NCBI GenBank assembly: GCA_910586025.1
Contig: CAJUIO010000075.1
Location: 1-6,234 of the forward strand
DNA length: 6,234 bases
From: an uncultured Lachnospiraceae bacterium
GTDB taxonomy: Bacteria > Bacillota > Clostridia > Lachnospirales > Lachnospiraceae
Direction: 5' to 3'
Position numbers and translations under genes: made by a program. Shown here in pieces: positions 1-6,003 of the stretch (the stretch's first letter is position 1; each line of letters starts with the position of its first letter). Under the pieces are notes generated by a model. That model saw only the letters and a list, made by a program, of their open reading frames with translations, was not told where the DNA came from and did no database searches.

Positions 1-8
1 ATTCCGCA

Positions 9-40
9 TTGTTTATTTGTTGGGATTTGTATAGTACAAT
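9..40 (+). promoter_or_regulatory. Candidate promoter of the regulator-kinase-transporter operon
   Basis: A -10-like TACAAT lies at 35-40. TTTATT at 12-17 is 17 bp upstream of it, and TTGTTT at 9-14 is a second, more distant -35 option. TATAGT at 30-35 is an alternative -10 that would pair with TTGTTT at 15 bp. The -35 matches are poor, as expected for an activator-dependent promoter, and a direct-repeat element (13-32) overlaps this zone. Transcription would start near 47, leaving a leader of about 50 nt before the regulator gene. The window begins at position 1, so further upstream elements cannot be seen. Confidence 0.4.
13..32 (+). promoter_or_regulatory. Putative response-regulator binding site (tandem TTTGT half-sites)
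   Basis: TTTGTTG at 16-22 is followed 10 bp later by TTTGTAT at 26-32. Ten bp is about one helical turn, the usual phasing of OmpR/PhoB-family half-sites. The 10-mer TTATTTGTTG at 13-22 recurs exactly at 1964-1973, in front of the transporter genes. That recurrence is the main reason to read this as an operator of the operon's own regulator. Binding is inference; the repeat itself is directly visible. Confidence 0.4.
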
Positions 41-64
41 TGTGATGATACCAGGGTCAATGGC

Positions 65-81
65 CTTTCCCACATGGAAAG
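65..81. repeat. Small perfect inverted repeat in the operon leader
   Basis: CTTTCC (65-70) and GGAAAG (76-81) are perfectly complementary around a 5-nt spacer. The repeat lies 18 bp before the regulator start codon and downstream of the candidate promoter. It could be a weak RNA hairpin or a dyad operator. There is no T-tract behind it, so it is not a terminator. It may simply be chance. Confidence 0.3.
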
Positions 82-99
82 AGCTCATGGAAGAAAGGC

Positions 100-786
100 A
101 TGGATATAGAAATGGCTTATAAAATATTGGTGATAGACGATGACGCACAGCTCCTCAAAATGCTGAAAAGATATTTTGAAATCAAAAACTACGAAATCAT
201 TACGGCAAAGAACGGTGCCGAAGGATTAAGCAAAATGAAATTGCAGCCGGATATTATATTACTGGACGTAAATATGCCGAGAATTGACGGGATTGAGGTA
301 TGCCGGAGGATACGGGATAAAACATCCTGCCCCATATTGTTTCTGACAGCGCGGGTAGAAGAACAGGATATCGTGAACGGGCTTTCTTCGGGCGGTGATG
401 ATTATATTTTAAAGCCCTTCAGCCTGAAGGAGCTTGATGCGAGGATTACAGCTCATCTGAAACGGGAAATGCGGCACAGCAGCAGAACAGAATGCCGTTT
501 TCAGGATGAATTCTCCATTGATTACAAAGCAAAGACCGTGCAGCTTCATGAGTATTATCTGGAATTGACAAGACTGGAATATGAAATCATAGAATTTTTA
601 TCCATGAATCCCGGAATGGTCTTTGATAAAGAAAGAATTTATGAAAAGGTCTGCGGATTTGACGCAGAGGGTGACAGTAGGGTAATAACAGAGCTGGTTC
701 GCCGAATCAGGAAAAAATTTAAGCAATACACGGAAACAGAATATATTGAAACCGTATGGGGGATGGGATACCGATGGATAAAATGA
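100..786 (+). CDS. OmpR/PhoB-family two-component response regulator
   Basis: This is a cytoplasmic DNA-binding regulator of 228 aa, the normal length for the family. The N-terminal receiver domain spans about residues 6-122. It shows the acidic pocket D13-D15, phospho-acceptor D56 (in LLDVNMP), switch threonine T83 (FLTAR) and K105 (LKPF). The C-terminal winged-helix domain spans about 132-228, with LTRLEYEIIEFL, a recognition-helix region around VITELVRRIRKKF, and the closing wing ETVWGMGYRWIK. GGAAG at 89-93, 6 nt upstream, supports the start at 100. ATG at 112 (MAYKILVID) is a plausible alternative. The cognate kinase overlaps its 3' end, so the two form a pair. Tandem TTTGTTG elements upstream of this gene and of the permeases are candidate targets. 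It resembles regulators that control antimicrobial-peptide ABC transporters, but the specific subfamily cannot be assigned by eye. Confidence 0.96.
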   Translation: MDIEMAYKILVIDDDAQLLKMLKRYFEIKNYEIITAKNGAEGLSKMKLQPDIILLDVNMPRIDGIEVCRRIRDKTSCPILFLTARVEEQDIVNGLSSGGDDYILKPFSLKELDARITAHLKREMRHSSRTECRFQDEFSIDYKAKTVQLHEYYLELTRLEYEIIEFLSMNPGMVFDKERIYEKVCGFDAEGDSRVITELVRRIRKKFKQYTETEYIETVWGMGYRWIK

Positions 787-1955
787 AAAACCTTTCCGTG
801 AAAAAAACAATTCTTTTATATATGGCACTCGCTTTATTTTGCAGTTTTCTTCTCTCGGCGGTCATCTCAAGAATTGCCTCACAAACACAAATGCGCATCT
901 GGTGGAATTATGTGGATGAAGAGGCATATTTTGAAGCTGTTGAAAGCGAGGGACCTGATTATGTAGCGGATATTCCGAGACCACACAATTATGAGATGAC
1001 ACAGTCCGACTGTTTCGTGTCGGAGCTTTGTGATTTTCTGCAGACCTATACCATATTGGTTGTGTCTATGGCAGGAAGCTGTGCGGCGGTTTTTCTTTTC
1101 TATCGGAATAAGCTGAAAAAGCCGATCAGGGAGCTGGTTTTAGCGTCAAAAAAAATCGCTGATAATCATTTGAATTTTAACATCACCTATGAAAACAGGG
1201 ATGAAATGGGCACACTTTGCAAAGAGTTCGAGAAAATGCGCAGGCAGCTTGTCACAAATAATCAGGTCTTATGGAGAACGATCGAGGAGGAAAAGATGCT
1301 GCGCGCAGCTATCGCACACGATATCCGCTCTCCCCTGTCTGTGTTGAAAGGGTATCAGGAAATGCTGTCAGAGTATCTGCCAAATGGAACCGTCAATATG
1401 GAACAGGCGATGGAAATGCTTGCAGAAAGCAGACATCAGATCGAGCGCATGGACAGCTTTGTAGAAACAATGCGGAGGTTAAACAGCTTAGAGGGCCGAA
1501 AGCTATCCGGGACGGGGATTTCCGCCGGACAGTTAGAGACAGATATCCGGGCAGAGCTTGCCATTTTGGAAAAAGAGTATGACAGGCAATCTGTTTTACA
1601 GATTCCGGCATCAAATGAAAGCTTTTTCGGAGACAGGGAAATTATTCTGGAGGTTACGGAGAATCTCCTGTCCAATGCTTTTCGTTATGGAAAGCGGCAG
1701 GTTGTAATCATGGCGCGGACAGGATATTCGGAATTAAGTGTCTGTGTCAGAGATGACGGCGAAGGCTTTAAGGAGAATGCGGAAAAAATTACGGAAGCCT
1801 TCCACGGACAGAATGTGAAAGACAGCCTGAAGCATGCGGGAATCGGAATGTATATCAGCAGACTGTATTGTGAAAAGCATGGAGGAAAATTAGTTCTGGA
1901 AAACGATGAACAGGGAGGAGCCTTGGTAACGGCAATCTTCCGCAGGCTTGCGTAA
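774..1955 (+). CDS. HAMP-domain sensor histidine kinase
   Basis: This is a membrane sensor kinase of 393 aa that should phosphorylate the preceding regulator. TM1 spans about residues 13-35, an extracytoplasmic loop about 36-91, TM2 about 92-110, and a HAMP linker about 111-163. The dimerisation/phospho-acceptor helix carries H182 in AHDIRSPL. The ATP-binding domain has the N-box ENLLSNAFRYG (N297, N301), G1 box DDGEGF (D327-F332) and G2 box GIGMYI (356-361). All motifs needed for activity are present. The loop is strongly acidic (12 Asp/Glu against 2 Arg in residues 41-90) and has two cysteines, C80 and C86. The gene overlaps the regulator by 13 bp. ATG 774 is preferred, with purine-rich GGGGGATGGGA before it. 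ATG 783, in an ATGA overlap with the regulator stop, is nearly as good, and ATG 756 is also in frame. The ligand is unknown. Confidence 0.95.
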   Translation: MDKMKNLSVKKTILLYMALALFCSFLLSAVISRIASQTQMRIWWNYVDEEAYFEAVESEGPDYVADIPRPHNYEMTQSDCFVSELCDFLQTYTILVVSMAGSCAAVFLFYRNKLKKPIRELVLASKKIADNHLNFNITYENRDEMGTLCKEFEKMRRQLVTNNQVLWRTIEEEKMLRAAIAHDIRSPLSVLKGYQEMLSEYLPNGTVNMEQAMEMLAESRHQIERMDSFVETMRRLNSLEGRKLSGTGISAGQLETDIRAELAILEKEYDRQSVLQIPASNESFFGDREIILEVTENLLSNAFRYGKRQVVIMARTGYSELSVCVRDDGEGFKENAEKITEAFHGQNVKDSLKHAGIGMYISRLYCEKHGGKLVLENDEQGGALVTAIFRRLA

Positions 1956-1963
1956 GGAATCCG

Positions 1964-2002
1964 TTATTTGTTGTCTTTTTGTTGTGATTTCTCTCTCACA
2001 AT
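1964..2002 (+). promoter_or_regulatory. Putative regulator-activated internal promoter before the transporter genes
   Basis: The 78-bp gap between kinase and first permease contains two exact copies of TTTGTTGT (1967-1974 and 1978-1985) offset by 11 bp. CACAAT (1997-2002), a 4/6 match to a -10 box, starts 19 bp after the second half-site begins. No good -35 hexamer is present. Direct repeats with 11-bp phasing replacing the -35, with a -10 shortly after, is the layout of class-II promoters activated by PhoB-type regulators. The first half-site lies within TTATTTGTTG, shared exactly with 13-22. The repeat is directly visible; binding and activity are inference. Confidence 0.45.
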
Positions 2003-2033
2003 GAAACCATCAGGAAAAGAAGGAGGAGAAATC

Positions 2034-3098
2034 ATGTGGTCAATTCTGAAAAGAGAGGTAAGAAATTACGTCAAAAAACCTCTGTTCTGGATAGGAATCG
2101 CTATTATCGCTGTCATGATATTTCAAAATGTAAATCCCTATCTGAATATCCATTACCTCGAGGAAGGGGAAACTATTGTGAATAATTATCCGGAAACCTT
2201 TCGTAACGGGGATGTCTGTGAGGGATATGTGCCCACGGAGGAATGGATGAGACGCAAACTATGGGAGGAGCAGGTACGGAAGGATCTGATTTCCGAATTT
2301 AAAATGGACAATGCCAGTGTACAGGCCGAAATCGATCAAATAAGCGGAATGGATATTATGACAGCCTGTAAGTATTTGGAAAAATACAACTTTCATGATA
2401 CCTATTGGGTTTACGCAAATACAGCCTATCGCAAAGGAACACGTGAAGAAATTAATTCCCACATTGCGGATAAACTGGAAAATAAGACCTTCTCATTTTA
2501 TTTTTCAAAAAAATTTGCAGACTTTGCAGGAATGTTTATGGGATTTTTTGCAACGGTTTTATTATCTGTTTTGTATATACAGGATACAAGGAAGAATACC
2601 TACGAGCTTCTTCACACAAAGCCTGTCCACGCGGGATGCTATTTACTTGGCAAGGTGGGCGGCGGTTTTGCCATCTGCCTGATCGCACTTTTAATCTTAA
2701 ACCTAAGTTTCTGGATTTTATGCTCCGTATCGACGAAAGATCAGGGCTTCGAGGTGAGACTGGCGGATTTTCTGTGGGCGACCTGCCTGTATATCCTGCC
2801 GAATATGCTGATGATCACAAGCGTCTATAGTCTGATTTCACTGTTATGGAAAAGCCCGCTGCCGGCAGTGCCGCTTTTACTTCTTTATATCGTGTATTCC
2901 AATATGGGACGCAGGAACACAGAAGGCATTTATGGCTATTATGGCAGACCGTTGGCGATTATGGTGCGTTTTCCCGGGGGATTTTTTGATACCGCCCCGC
3001 CGCCGATGGCATTGCTGAATCAGAGCTTTCTGATCCTGGCTGCCATAGGCATAATCTTTATCTCAACGCGGATATGGAAAAGGAGGCGGGTATATTGA
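2034..3098 (+). CDS. ABC-2-type transporter permease with large extracytoplasmic loop
   Basis: This 354-aa integral membrane protein is probably one half of the membrane channel of an ABC exporter. The start ATG at 2034 has an ideal AGGAGG (2021-2026) 7 nt upstream. A longer reading from TTG 1968 would translate through the ribosome binding site and is rejected. TM1 is at about residues 17-31. A hydrophilic stretch of about 130 residues (32-163) follows, predicted to lie outside the membrane. Further helices are at about 165-183, 208-230, 246-270, 275-290 and 330-345, giving six in total. The cytoplasmic turn after TM2 (DTRKNTYELLHTKPV) resembles the coupling region of ABC-2 permeases, which often mention a 'gene-context' R/K-rich segment followed by a T/S-x-P-V turn. 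The Arg-rich C-terminus fits an inside location. I do not recognise a named family member. The substrate cannot be read from the sequence. Confidence 0.85.
   Translation: MWSILKREVRNYVKKPLFWIGIAIIAVMIFQNVNPYLNIHYLEEGETIVNNYPETFRNGDVCEGYVPTEEWMRRKLWEEQVRKDLISEFKMDNASVQAEIDQISGMDIMTACKYLEKYNFHDTYWVYANTAYRKGTREEINSHIADKLENKTFSFYFSKKFADFAGMFMGFFATVLLSVLYIQDTRKNTYELLHTKPVHAGCYLLGKVGGGFAICLIALLILNLSFWILCSVSTKDQGFEVRLADFLWATCLYILPNMLMITSVYSLISLLWKSPLPAVPLLLLYIVYSNMGRRNTEGIYGYYGRPLAIMVRFPGGFFDTAPPPMALLNQSFLILAAIGIIFISTRIWKRRRVY
3081..3086 (+). promoter_or_regulatory. AGGAGG ribosome binding site that selects a TTG start
   Basis: This perfect AGGAGG lies inside the last codons of the first permease. 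The only in-frame start for the second permease at a proper distance is TTG 3095 (8 nt spacing). ATG 3074 lies upstream of the site and ATG 3107 is 20 nt away. TTG overlaps the preceding TGA stop (TTGA, 3095-3098), so translation is probably coupled. Confidence 0.7.
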
Positions 3099-3766
3099 TA
3101 TATGAAATGAAAATCTCCCTGCCCTTTCCAAAACAAGCCTATGCAGTATTTTTTGTCGTGATCCTGAGCCTCGTCAGAGGAGTGACCTGCTCTGACGAAA
3201 TAGGGATTGCATTGGAGGCACCTGTCGCAATACTTGCCGCCGCATTCTGTGCAGATACCTATACGCAGGAGGTTGTCAGCAGACGGTCAGAAATACAGCG
3301 GCTATGTCCGATGATAAAGAGAATTAATTCTGTTTACAGAAGAATCGTGATACAGGATATCTTTCTGTTATCTGTCGCAGCCGCCGGATATGGATTGTTT
3401 TTTCTGTTTCAGAATCCGGAAATAGACGGAACGGGGAGTAGCGGTTTGGAAAACGAAGCATGCCGGTTCCTCGTATATTTTGCCGCTGTCGCTGTAACGA
3501 TCGGCTTTTGGGGGCTTTTATCGAATCTGCTCTCCTGCCTGTTCCGGAATATGTGGATGGGAATCGGCGGCTGCCTGCTGCTGTGGCTGATCACAAATTC
3601 CAGTATGGGCGACAGATATCTGGGTGCATGGAATCTGTTTTCCTATACCTTCAGAAGTTTGGAAAACAGCGGCGATTATACCTGGCTATACGGGAAAACG
3701 GCCTGTATCGGTATTGGAGTAATTGCAGCGGCGGTATTGCCCAAAATTATTGAGAAAAGAGGCTAA
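3095..3766 (+). CDS. Second, smaller membrane subunit of the ABC exporter
   Basis: This is a hydrophobic protein of 223 aa when started at TTG 3095. The strong ribosome binding site at 3081-3086 and the TTGA overlap with the previous stop support that start. About six membrane helices can be seen, near residues 17-30, 42-55, 88-106, 124-147, 155-168 and 203-217, and a basic tail (KIIEKRG) fits a cytoplasmic C-terminus. The segment TYTQEVVSRRSEIQRLCP, after the second helix, occupies the same place as the DTRKNTYELLHTKPV turn in the first permease. It could be the equivalent ATPase-coupling segment. The two permeases share layout but little sequence, and this one lacks the large outer loop. 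A heterodimeric channel with one ligand-facing subunit is therefore likely. No named family is recognised. The assignment rests on topology and on sitting between a permease and an ATPase. Confidence 0.75.
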   Translation: MIYEMKISLPFPKQAYAVFFVVILSLVRGVTCSDEIGIALEAPVAILAAAFCADTYTQEVVSRRSEIQRLCPMIKRINSVYRRIVIQDIFLLSVAAAGYGLFFLFQNPEIDGTGSSGLENEACRFLVYFAAVAVTIGFWGLLSNLLSCLFRNMWMGIGGCLLLWLITNSSMGDRYLGAWNLFSYTFRSLENSGDYTWLYGKTACIGIGVIAAAVLPKIIEKRG

Positions 3767-3770
3767 AATC

Positions 3771-4646
3771 ATGGGAATCAAGATAGAGGATTTAACAGTA
3801 ACATTCAAGAATAAAGTAACCGCAATCAATCATGCTGATCTGGAAATTTCAAAGGGTATCTTTGGGCTGTTGGGGGAAAACGGTGCGGGAAAAACAACGC
3901 TGATGCGGGTGCTTACAACAGTGCTTTCACCAACCGGCGGGACAGTGACCTTAGACGGAATACGCTACAGCGAGGCCAATTATGAAAAAATACAGAGAAA
4001 GATCGGATATCTGCCGCAGGAGATTGACCTGTATCCGGGCCTGACCGTACAGGAATGCCTGGAGTATATGGGGGACTTATCAGGGATACCCAGACAGATA
4101 TGCAGAGAACGCATTTCCTGCTACCTGGAAAAAACAAGCCTGTCAGAGCATCGCAGAAAGAAGATGAAGCAATTATCCGGCGGCATGAAAAGGAGAGTCG
4201 GTCTCATCCAGGCAATTTTAAGCGAGCCGGAATTTCTAATCGTGGACGAACCCACAACCGGATTGGATCCGGAGGAACGTATCCGTATCAGGAACCTGCT
4301 GGTTGACTTTTCACAAGATCGCACTGTTTTGTTCTCAACCCATGTGGTGGAAGATCTGGCAGCGACCTGCAATCGGCTCGCCGTCATGAAAAAAGGAAAA
4401 TTTCTTTATTCGGGAAGCATGAGAGAACTGGTGAAACAGGCAGAAGGTCATATTTGGGTCTGCAGGGCAAAGGATGAATCAACGGCAAGGCAACTGGAGA
4501 AAAAATATCATGTTTCATCTAAGCAGTATGCGGGGGATGAATTACAAATAAAATTCATCAGCGAAGAGCCGCCCGAAATGGAATGCCGCTCCTGCGAGGC
4601 GACGCTGGAGGATGCTTATATTTATATCACGAGCAAAGAGCCATAG
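3771..4646 (+). CDS. ABC transporter ATP-binding protein
   Basis: This 291-aa cytoplasmic ATPase should power the two permeases encoded just upstream. All catalytic motifs are intact: Walker A GENGAGKT (35-42), Q-loop Q83 in LPQE, signature LSGGM (135-139), Walker B FLIVDE (D159, E160), D-loop GLDP (164-167) and switch histidine H191. A C-terminal extension of about 75 residues ends in TLEDAYIYI, as is usual for ABC-2 exporter ATPases of the BcrA/CcmA-like group. The start at ATG 3771 has AGAGG (3758-3762) 8 nt upstream and lies 4 nt after the previous stop. An in-frame ATG at 3723 would run into the preceding gene and is not supported. In drug-exporter operons the ATPase gene more often comes first; here it is last. 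Export is favoured over import because no solute-binding protein is present. Confidence 0.95.
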   Translation: MGIKIEDLTVTFKNKVTAINHADLEISKGIFGLLGENGAGKTTLMRVLTTVLSPTGGTVTLDGIRYSEANYEKIQRKIGYLPQEIDLYPGLTVQECLEYMGDLSGIPRQICRERISCYLEKTSLSEHRRKKMKQLSGGMKRRVGLIQAILSEPEFLIVDEPTTGLDPEERIRIRNLLVDFSQDRTVLFSTHVVEDLAATCNRLAVMKKGKFLYSGSMRELVKQAEGHIWVCRAKDESTARQLEKKYHVSSKQYAGDELQIKFISEEPPEMECRSCEATLEDAYIYITSKEP

Positions 4647-4708
4647 GTACAGTGCAAACTACGAGAAGTCTGCCGGGAATGACAGGCTGCATGTGGATAC
4701 GCCAAAAT

Positions 4709-4743
4709 CAGTCCGTCACGGATTACACCTCCCGCACGGACTG
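4709..4743 (-). terminator. Possible terminator hairpin at the convergent gene ends
   Basis: CAGTCCGT (4709-4716) and ACGGACTG (4736-4743) form a perfect 8-bp stem with a 19-nt loop. Read on the minus strand, the stem is followed by ATTTTGG, a short T-run, so it could terminate the nuclease transcript. Its distal arm overlaps the first base of the nuclease stop codon. On the plus strand there is no T-tract, so it is a weaker candidate for ending the transporter operon. The nested TCCGTCACGGA allows an alternative fold. Confidence 0.35.
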
Positions 4744-5678
4744 TACCCATCCCTGATAATATCCTCACGATCCCCGGCGAAATACCTTTTATTTTTCTCC
4801 TTCATATCCTGAACGCTGTCACAGAAAGGATAATGAAACTTCTTCGTGTTGGTATTGAGCACATAGTCATATTCCTGGTCCTGCCGGTTTTCCGGTACGG
4901 TCCAGGCCTGGTCCAGACCGCTCTCTCCTGTGGCATAATCAATGAGGATGCCCGGCTGTACATTATAACAATATACATTGAAGCAGATTCCCTTCCCGTC
5001 ATCCTCCACAGAGTAAGCCTCCATCAGAACGCCGGAAGCCACAAGATTTTCTCCCTCAAAACAGGGGGTGACACGGTACAGGACATGATTTCCCGTCTCC
5101 TGTGCATATTCTGCCACCTTATTTTCCCATGGCAGCATTCCCTCCATGTTCAGATATCGTGTGCCGGTAATCAGATTCCTTTCATTATCATTCTCCCCGG
5201 CCAGCTGATATCCGATCAGGTGACAGCGGTTATAGAGATATCTGTCGGCTATCACATCATATTTTACCGTATGCCATCCCGAGGGGCGTATATTTCCAAT
5301 GCTTCCTCTCTCCTGTGTGGGCATGAGCCCCCGGCATACATTGGCAAAAGCGGCTCCGCACCGTCCCAGTTCATCCAGCTCGCTGTAATATTCAAAAACA
5401 TCCGTCGTGATATCGCTGTCCGCAAAAAACGGAATCCCGTGATTGACGGAAATACTTTCTTCTCCTTCGTATGGGGGCAGGTCTTCATATCGAAAAATCC
5501 AGTCCTTTTCTTCACCATACAGGGAGACTCCCTCCTGCTGTAACTCTTCCGCCGAATTCTGAGTAAGAACCCTTTCCCCCTCCGCTTCGGCCCCTGCCAT
5601 CTCGGGCTGAACCGTACAGGCTGTAAAGATCAGCAAAGCCGCAGACAGTCCCATACCCAGCAATATTTTTCGTATCAT
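4716..5678 (-). CDS. Lipoprotein DNA/RNA non-specific endonuclease
   Basis: This 320-aa exported nuclease should cut DNA and possibly RNA outside the cell. Residues 1-21 are a lipoprotein signal: basic MIRK, a hydrophobic core, then FTAC with lipid-acceptor C21. A linker runs to about residue 70. The beta-beta-alpha-metal nuclease core follows. The general-base histidine is H153 in YNRCHLIGYQLAGEN, replacing the classical DRGH by NRCH. Metal ligand N177 (in RYLNMEG) and E185 keep the 8-residue spacing seen between N119 and E127 of Serratia nuclease. The C-terminal 50 residues form a small module, YVLNTNTKKFHYPFC to CGRC, with H282, C286, C315 and C318. These resemble an Ada-like metal-binding motif. 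AGGTGAG at 5684-5690 is well placed before the start. Roles in nutrient scavenging or DNA processing for uptake are inference. No competence genes are in view. Confidence 0.92.
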   Translation of the reverse strand: MIRKILLGMGLSAALLIFTACTVQPEMAGAEAEGERVLTQNSAEELQQEGVSLYGEEKDWIFRYEDLPPYEGEESISVNHGIPFFADSDITTDVFEYYSELDELGRCGAAFANVCRGLMPTQERGSIGNIRPSGWHTVKYDVIADRYLYNRCHLIGYQLAGENDNERNLITGTRYLNMEGMLPWENKVAEYAQETGNHVLYRVTPCFEGENLVASGVLMEAYSVEDDGKGICFNVYCYNVQPGILIDYATGESGLDQAWTVPENRQDQEYDYVLNTNTKKFHYPFCDSVQDMKEKNKRYFAGDREDIIRDGYSPCGRCNP

Positions 5679-5710
5679 ACACTCTCACCTCGTATCAGCA
5701 AAACAGAAAT

Positions 5711-5739
5711 ATTATACTAAATGATTCCCTCACAAACAA
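5711..5739 (-). promoter_or_regulatory. Promoter of the nuclease gene
   Basis: On the minus strand, TTGTTT (5739-5734) is separated by exactly 17 bp from a perfect TATAAT (5716-5711). Transcription would begin near 5704, giving a leader of about 25 nt that contains the AGGTGAG ribosome binding site. The -35 box is only a half match, but spacing and -10 are those of a housekeeping sigma-A promoter. No operator is evident. Confidence 0.65.
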
Positions 5740-5903
5740 GCGCCTTTAAATTCTTCCTGCGAAAATTATAAAAAAACGATAAAATATATTGACGTTTCCG
5801 AACTCATTTGCTATCCTTGTCTTAAAGCACAGAAATTCTTACGGAGATCTGATATTCTGTTTTTCTTATTATACCGTTTTGGTATGTTATCTGTTTTAAT
5901 TCC

Positions 5904-5930
5904 TTGCTTTATCACCCATTAACTTATAAT
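5904..5930 (+). promoter_or_regulatory. Candidate promoter of the Rpn-like gene
   Basis: A perfect TATAAT at 5925-5930 has TTGCTT at 5904-5909, 15 bp upstream, a slightly short spacing. Transcription would start near 5937, at the base of the hairpin described next, about 67 nt before the start codon. The -10 is convincing, the -35 modest. Confidence 0.45.
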
Positions 5931-5936
5931 ACCGCA

Positions 5937-5979
5937 GGGAACAAGGACAGGCCTTCGCATCTGGCTGACAGTGTTTCCC
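5937..5979 (+). other. Potential structured 5' leader of the Rpn-like gene
   Basis: GGGAACA (5937-5943) can pair with TGTTTCCC (5972-5979) with one bulged T. Inside, CAGGCC (5948-5953) can pair with GGCTG (5963-5967) with one bulge, leaving a TTCGCATCT loop. The predicted stem begins where the candidate promoter would start transcription and ends 12 nt before the ribosome binding site. No T-tract follows, so it is not a terminator. It may affect translation or RNA stability, or be a remnant of a repeated element end. Function is unknown. Confidence 0.35.
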
Positions 5980-6003
5980 GCTGCCGGATGAAGGGAGAAA
6001 AAT

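Larger units (their letters stand above)
5740..6003. other. AT-rich intergenic region between divergent genes
   Basis: I see no credible gene here; a minus-strand reading across 5896-6195 is antisense to the Rpn-like fragment and resembles nothing. The stretch holds TTGACG (5789-5794) 17 bp from TATCCT (5812-5817), a possible weak plus-strand promoter. An imperfect hairpin pairs ACAGAA (5829-5834) with TTCTGT (5855-5860) before a T-rich run. ATACC/GGTAT (5871-5885) forms a small perfect dyad. The better promoter and leader hairpin nearer the downstream gene are listed separately. Confidence 0.6.

Noticed and set aside
1968..2033. A 22-residue N-terminal extension of the first permease from TTG 1968
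   Set aside because: The extension is translated from the putative regulatory repeat and the ribosome binding site; ATG 2034 has an ideal AGGAGG at 7 nt.
3723..3770. A 16-residue N-terminal extension of the ABC ATPase
   Set aside because: It overlaps the preceding permease gene and adds no conserved residues; ATG 3771 starts at the usual place before the first beta strand and has a ribosome binding site.
4833..5543. A 236-residue plus-strand open frame opposite the nuclease gene
   Set aside because: It is antisense to a clearly recognisable nuclease, lacks a ribosome binding site and shows no domain; it is a frame shadow.
5730..5740. TTGTTTGTGA upstream of the nuclease (minus strand) as a further regulator site
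   Set aside because: It resembles TTTGTTGTGA only loosely, has no phased second half-site, and is sufficiently explained as a -35 region in AT-rich DNA.
5829..5870. Hairpin ACAGAA/TTCTGT followed by T-rich sequence as a rho-independent terminator
   Set aside because: The 6-bp stem is AT-rich with a 20-nt loop, the T-run is interrupted, and no plus-strand gene ends upstream of it.
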